Origin: an uncultured Clostridia bacterium
GTDB lineage: Bacteria > Bacillota > Clostridia > Oscillospirales > Ruminococcaceae
Direction of reading: 5' to 3'
NCBI GenBank assembly: GCA_947385505.1
Contig: CANDLP010000206.1
Location: forward strand, 1-5,111
DNA length: 5,111 bases
Part shown: positions 4,323-5,111 of the stretch, one piece after another
Layout of the letters: each line of letters begins with the position of its first letter
Position numbering within the stretch: the first letter of the stretch is position 1
Position numbers and translations under genes: made by a program
Notes under the pieces: model-generated
Seen by the model: only the letters and a program-made list of their open reading frames with translations
The model's database searches: none
Told to the model about the DNA's origin: nothing

Positions 4323-5111
4323 ATGCTTACAATGATAATAGTGGTAGCCCTCTACACAATTTGCTCCCTGAACGACAAATATGCGGTAAGCAAAGCAAAA
4401 TTAAACGGCTCTCAGCTTACTTTTCTTATGGCGGCGGGAACTGTTCCGTTTCTTGCCGTTTTGCTGCCGTTTACCGATATGACTTTCACCCTTTCTCCGC
4501 TCACCTTTGTCTTTATCCTTTTAATGGCGGCAAGCAAATATTTTGAGTTTTATATGAGCGCCAAAATACTTGAGCAGATGTCGGCTTTTGAGCTTAAGGC
4601 GTGGCTGGGTATCTCACTTTTTCTTTCCTATTTTACGGACATTATTATGCAGAGTCAGAGCATTAGCCTTTTAAAAATACTTTGCATAGCGGTAACGGTT
4701 GGCGGGCTTGTGCTTATTGCCAAATCAGGCAGACAAAAGGTATGTTATTCCAAAATAGTTATACCTCTTATAATATATATTGCCGCCAAATTCGGATACG
4801 GATTTGTGGTGAAGGCGGGAGAGGGGTACATATCCTCGACTCTTATGCTGTTTTTCGCCTTGATACTGCTGGCCGTGATACTTATACCGAAAGCCAGGCC
4901 TTTGTCCATTGCCGCAGGCAGTCCGGAAGGGAAAAAAGGCGTAATTATCGTGATTTTGTGCAAGCTGCCCAACGCTTTGGGGCTTTTGGGCGAAAATGCC
5001 GTAGCCGCCGAAAGCCTTACCAATTATGCTTTTATACAGCCTATGATACTTATAGTGATACTTGTTCTTGACCTCCTTAGAAAAAGCGCCCGCCCCACGG
5101 GCTTGAATCTT
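4323..5111 (+). CDS. EamA/DMT-like membrane transporter, partial (3' end beyond window)
   Basis: An open frame of 263 codons from ATG 4323 reaches the window edge without a stop, so the C-terminus is missing. The protein is very hydrophobic, with about eight to nine membrane segments, for example near residues 3-15, 31-50, 57-78, 91-109, 115-133, 143-160, 170-188, 206-222 and 236-252. The pattern is that of the drug/metabolite transporter superfamily, with two repeated halves of about five helices. SLNDKYAVSKAKLNG at 15-29 after helix 1 resembles the start of the first EamA repeat. IYIAAKFGYGFVVKAGEG at 151-168 resembles the start of the second, and NYAFIQPMILIVI at 234-246 resembles its final helix. 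Full members run about 280-300 residues, so little is missing. TAA directly precedes the ATG, so no earlier in-frame start exists. ATG 4332 and GTG 4341 are alternatives, and no strong ribosome site decides among them. Substrate unknown. I judge the family from topology and weak motifs only. Confidence 0.72.
   Translation, partial: MLTMIIVVALYTICSLNDKYAVSKAKLNGSQLTFLMAAGTVPFLAVLLPFTDMTFTLSPLTFVFILLMAASKYFEFYMSAKILEQMSAFELKAWLGISLFLSYFTDIIMQSQSISLLKILCIAVTVGGLVLIAKSGRQKVCYSKIVIPLIIYIAAKFGYGFVVKAGEGYISSTLMLFFALILLAVILIPKARPLSIAAGSPEGKKGVIIVILCKLPNALGLLGENAVAAESLTNYAFIQPMILIVILVLDLLRKSARPTGLNL

Noticed and set aside
4232..4546. A 104-codon plus-strand frame starting in the palindrome and crossing the terminator
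   Set aside because: It spans a strong intrinsic terminator and then overlaps the transporter gene in another frame, so it is not a credible gene.
4682..5071. A 129-codon plus-strand frame within the EamA-like gene
   Set aside because: It is an alternate frame of a longer, strongly hydrophobic reading frame that fits a transporter. Its product is Arg/Cys/Tyr-rich without family features.

Overview
The window looks like chromosomal DNA from a low-GC Gram-positive anaerobe, probably a gut-type clostridial Firmicute. This is inferred from the AT-rich intergenic DNA, near-consensus sigma-A promoters, clear AGGAG/GGAG ribosome sites, two GTG starts and the gene families present. I cannot name genus or species. 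I see no mobile element, CRISPR array, phage gene or toxin-antitoxin pair.

Layout from left to right. Bases 1-52 hold nothing I can assign. A complete tRNA-Arg(ACG) with an encoded CCA lies on the minus strand (53-129), behind a perfect TTGACA-17-TATAAT promoter. Bases 188-328 are AT-rich spacer. Next, on the minus strand, is a compact 372-residue permease of the SLC13/ArsB-like ion transporter group (329-1447). Its regulatory region (1448-1686) is shared with a divergent plus-strand gene and contains two well-formed back-to-back promoters and a terminator-like stem-loop in the plus-strand leader. The plus-strand genes are an AraC-family regulator with an N-terminal cupin-like sensor (1687-2541) and, 150 bp on, a GH29 alpha-L-fucosidase without a signal peptide (2692-4167). 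The fucosidase is followed by a nested palindrome and a strong intrinsic terminator (4260-4290). Last is an EamA/DMT-like membrane transporter (4323 to the window end) that runs off the right edge.

The most coherent functional unit is the AraC regulator plus the fucosidase. The regulator probably senses a sugar-related signal and controls the downstream gene, whose promoter region carries a 13-bp palindrome next to a TTGACA box and a TATAAT with no good -35 of its own. The fucosidase would release L-fucose in the cytoplasm from imported fucosylated oligosaccharides, but no sugar importer or fucose catabolic gene lies in the window. The permease may be co-regulated through the divergent promoter region, but nothing in the sequence ties its substrate to fucose. 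The EamA-like gene sits behind a strong terminator and is probably a separate unit.

I found no convincing undescribed system here. The most useful leads are regulatory: the structured leader of the AraC gene, the palindromes around the fucosidase promoter and 3' end, and the tight terminator-to-start spacing before the EamA-like gene.
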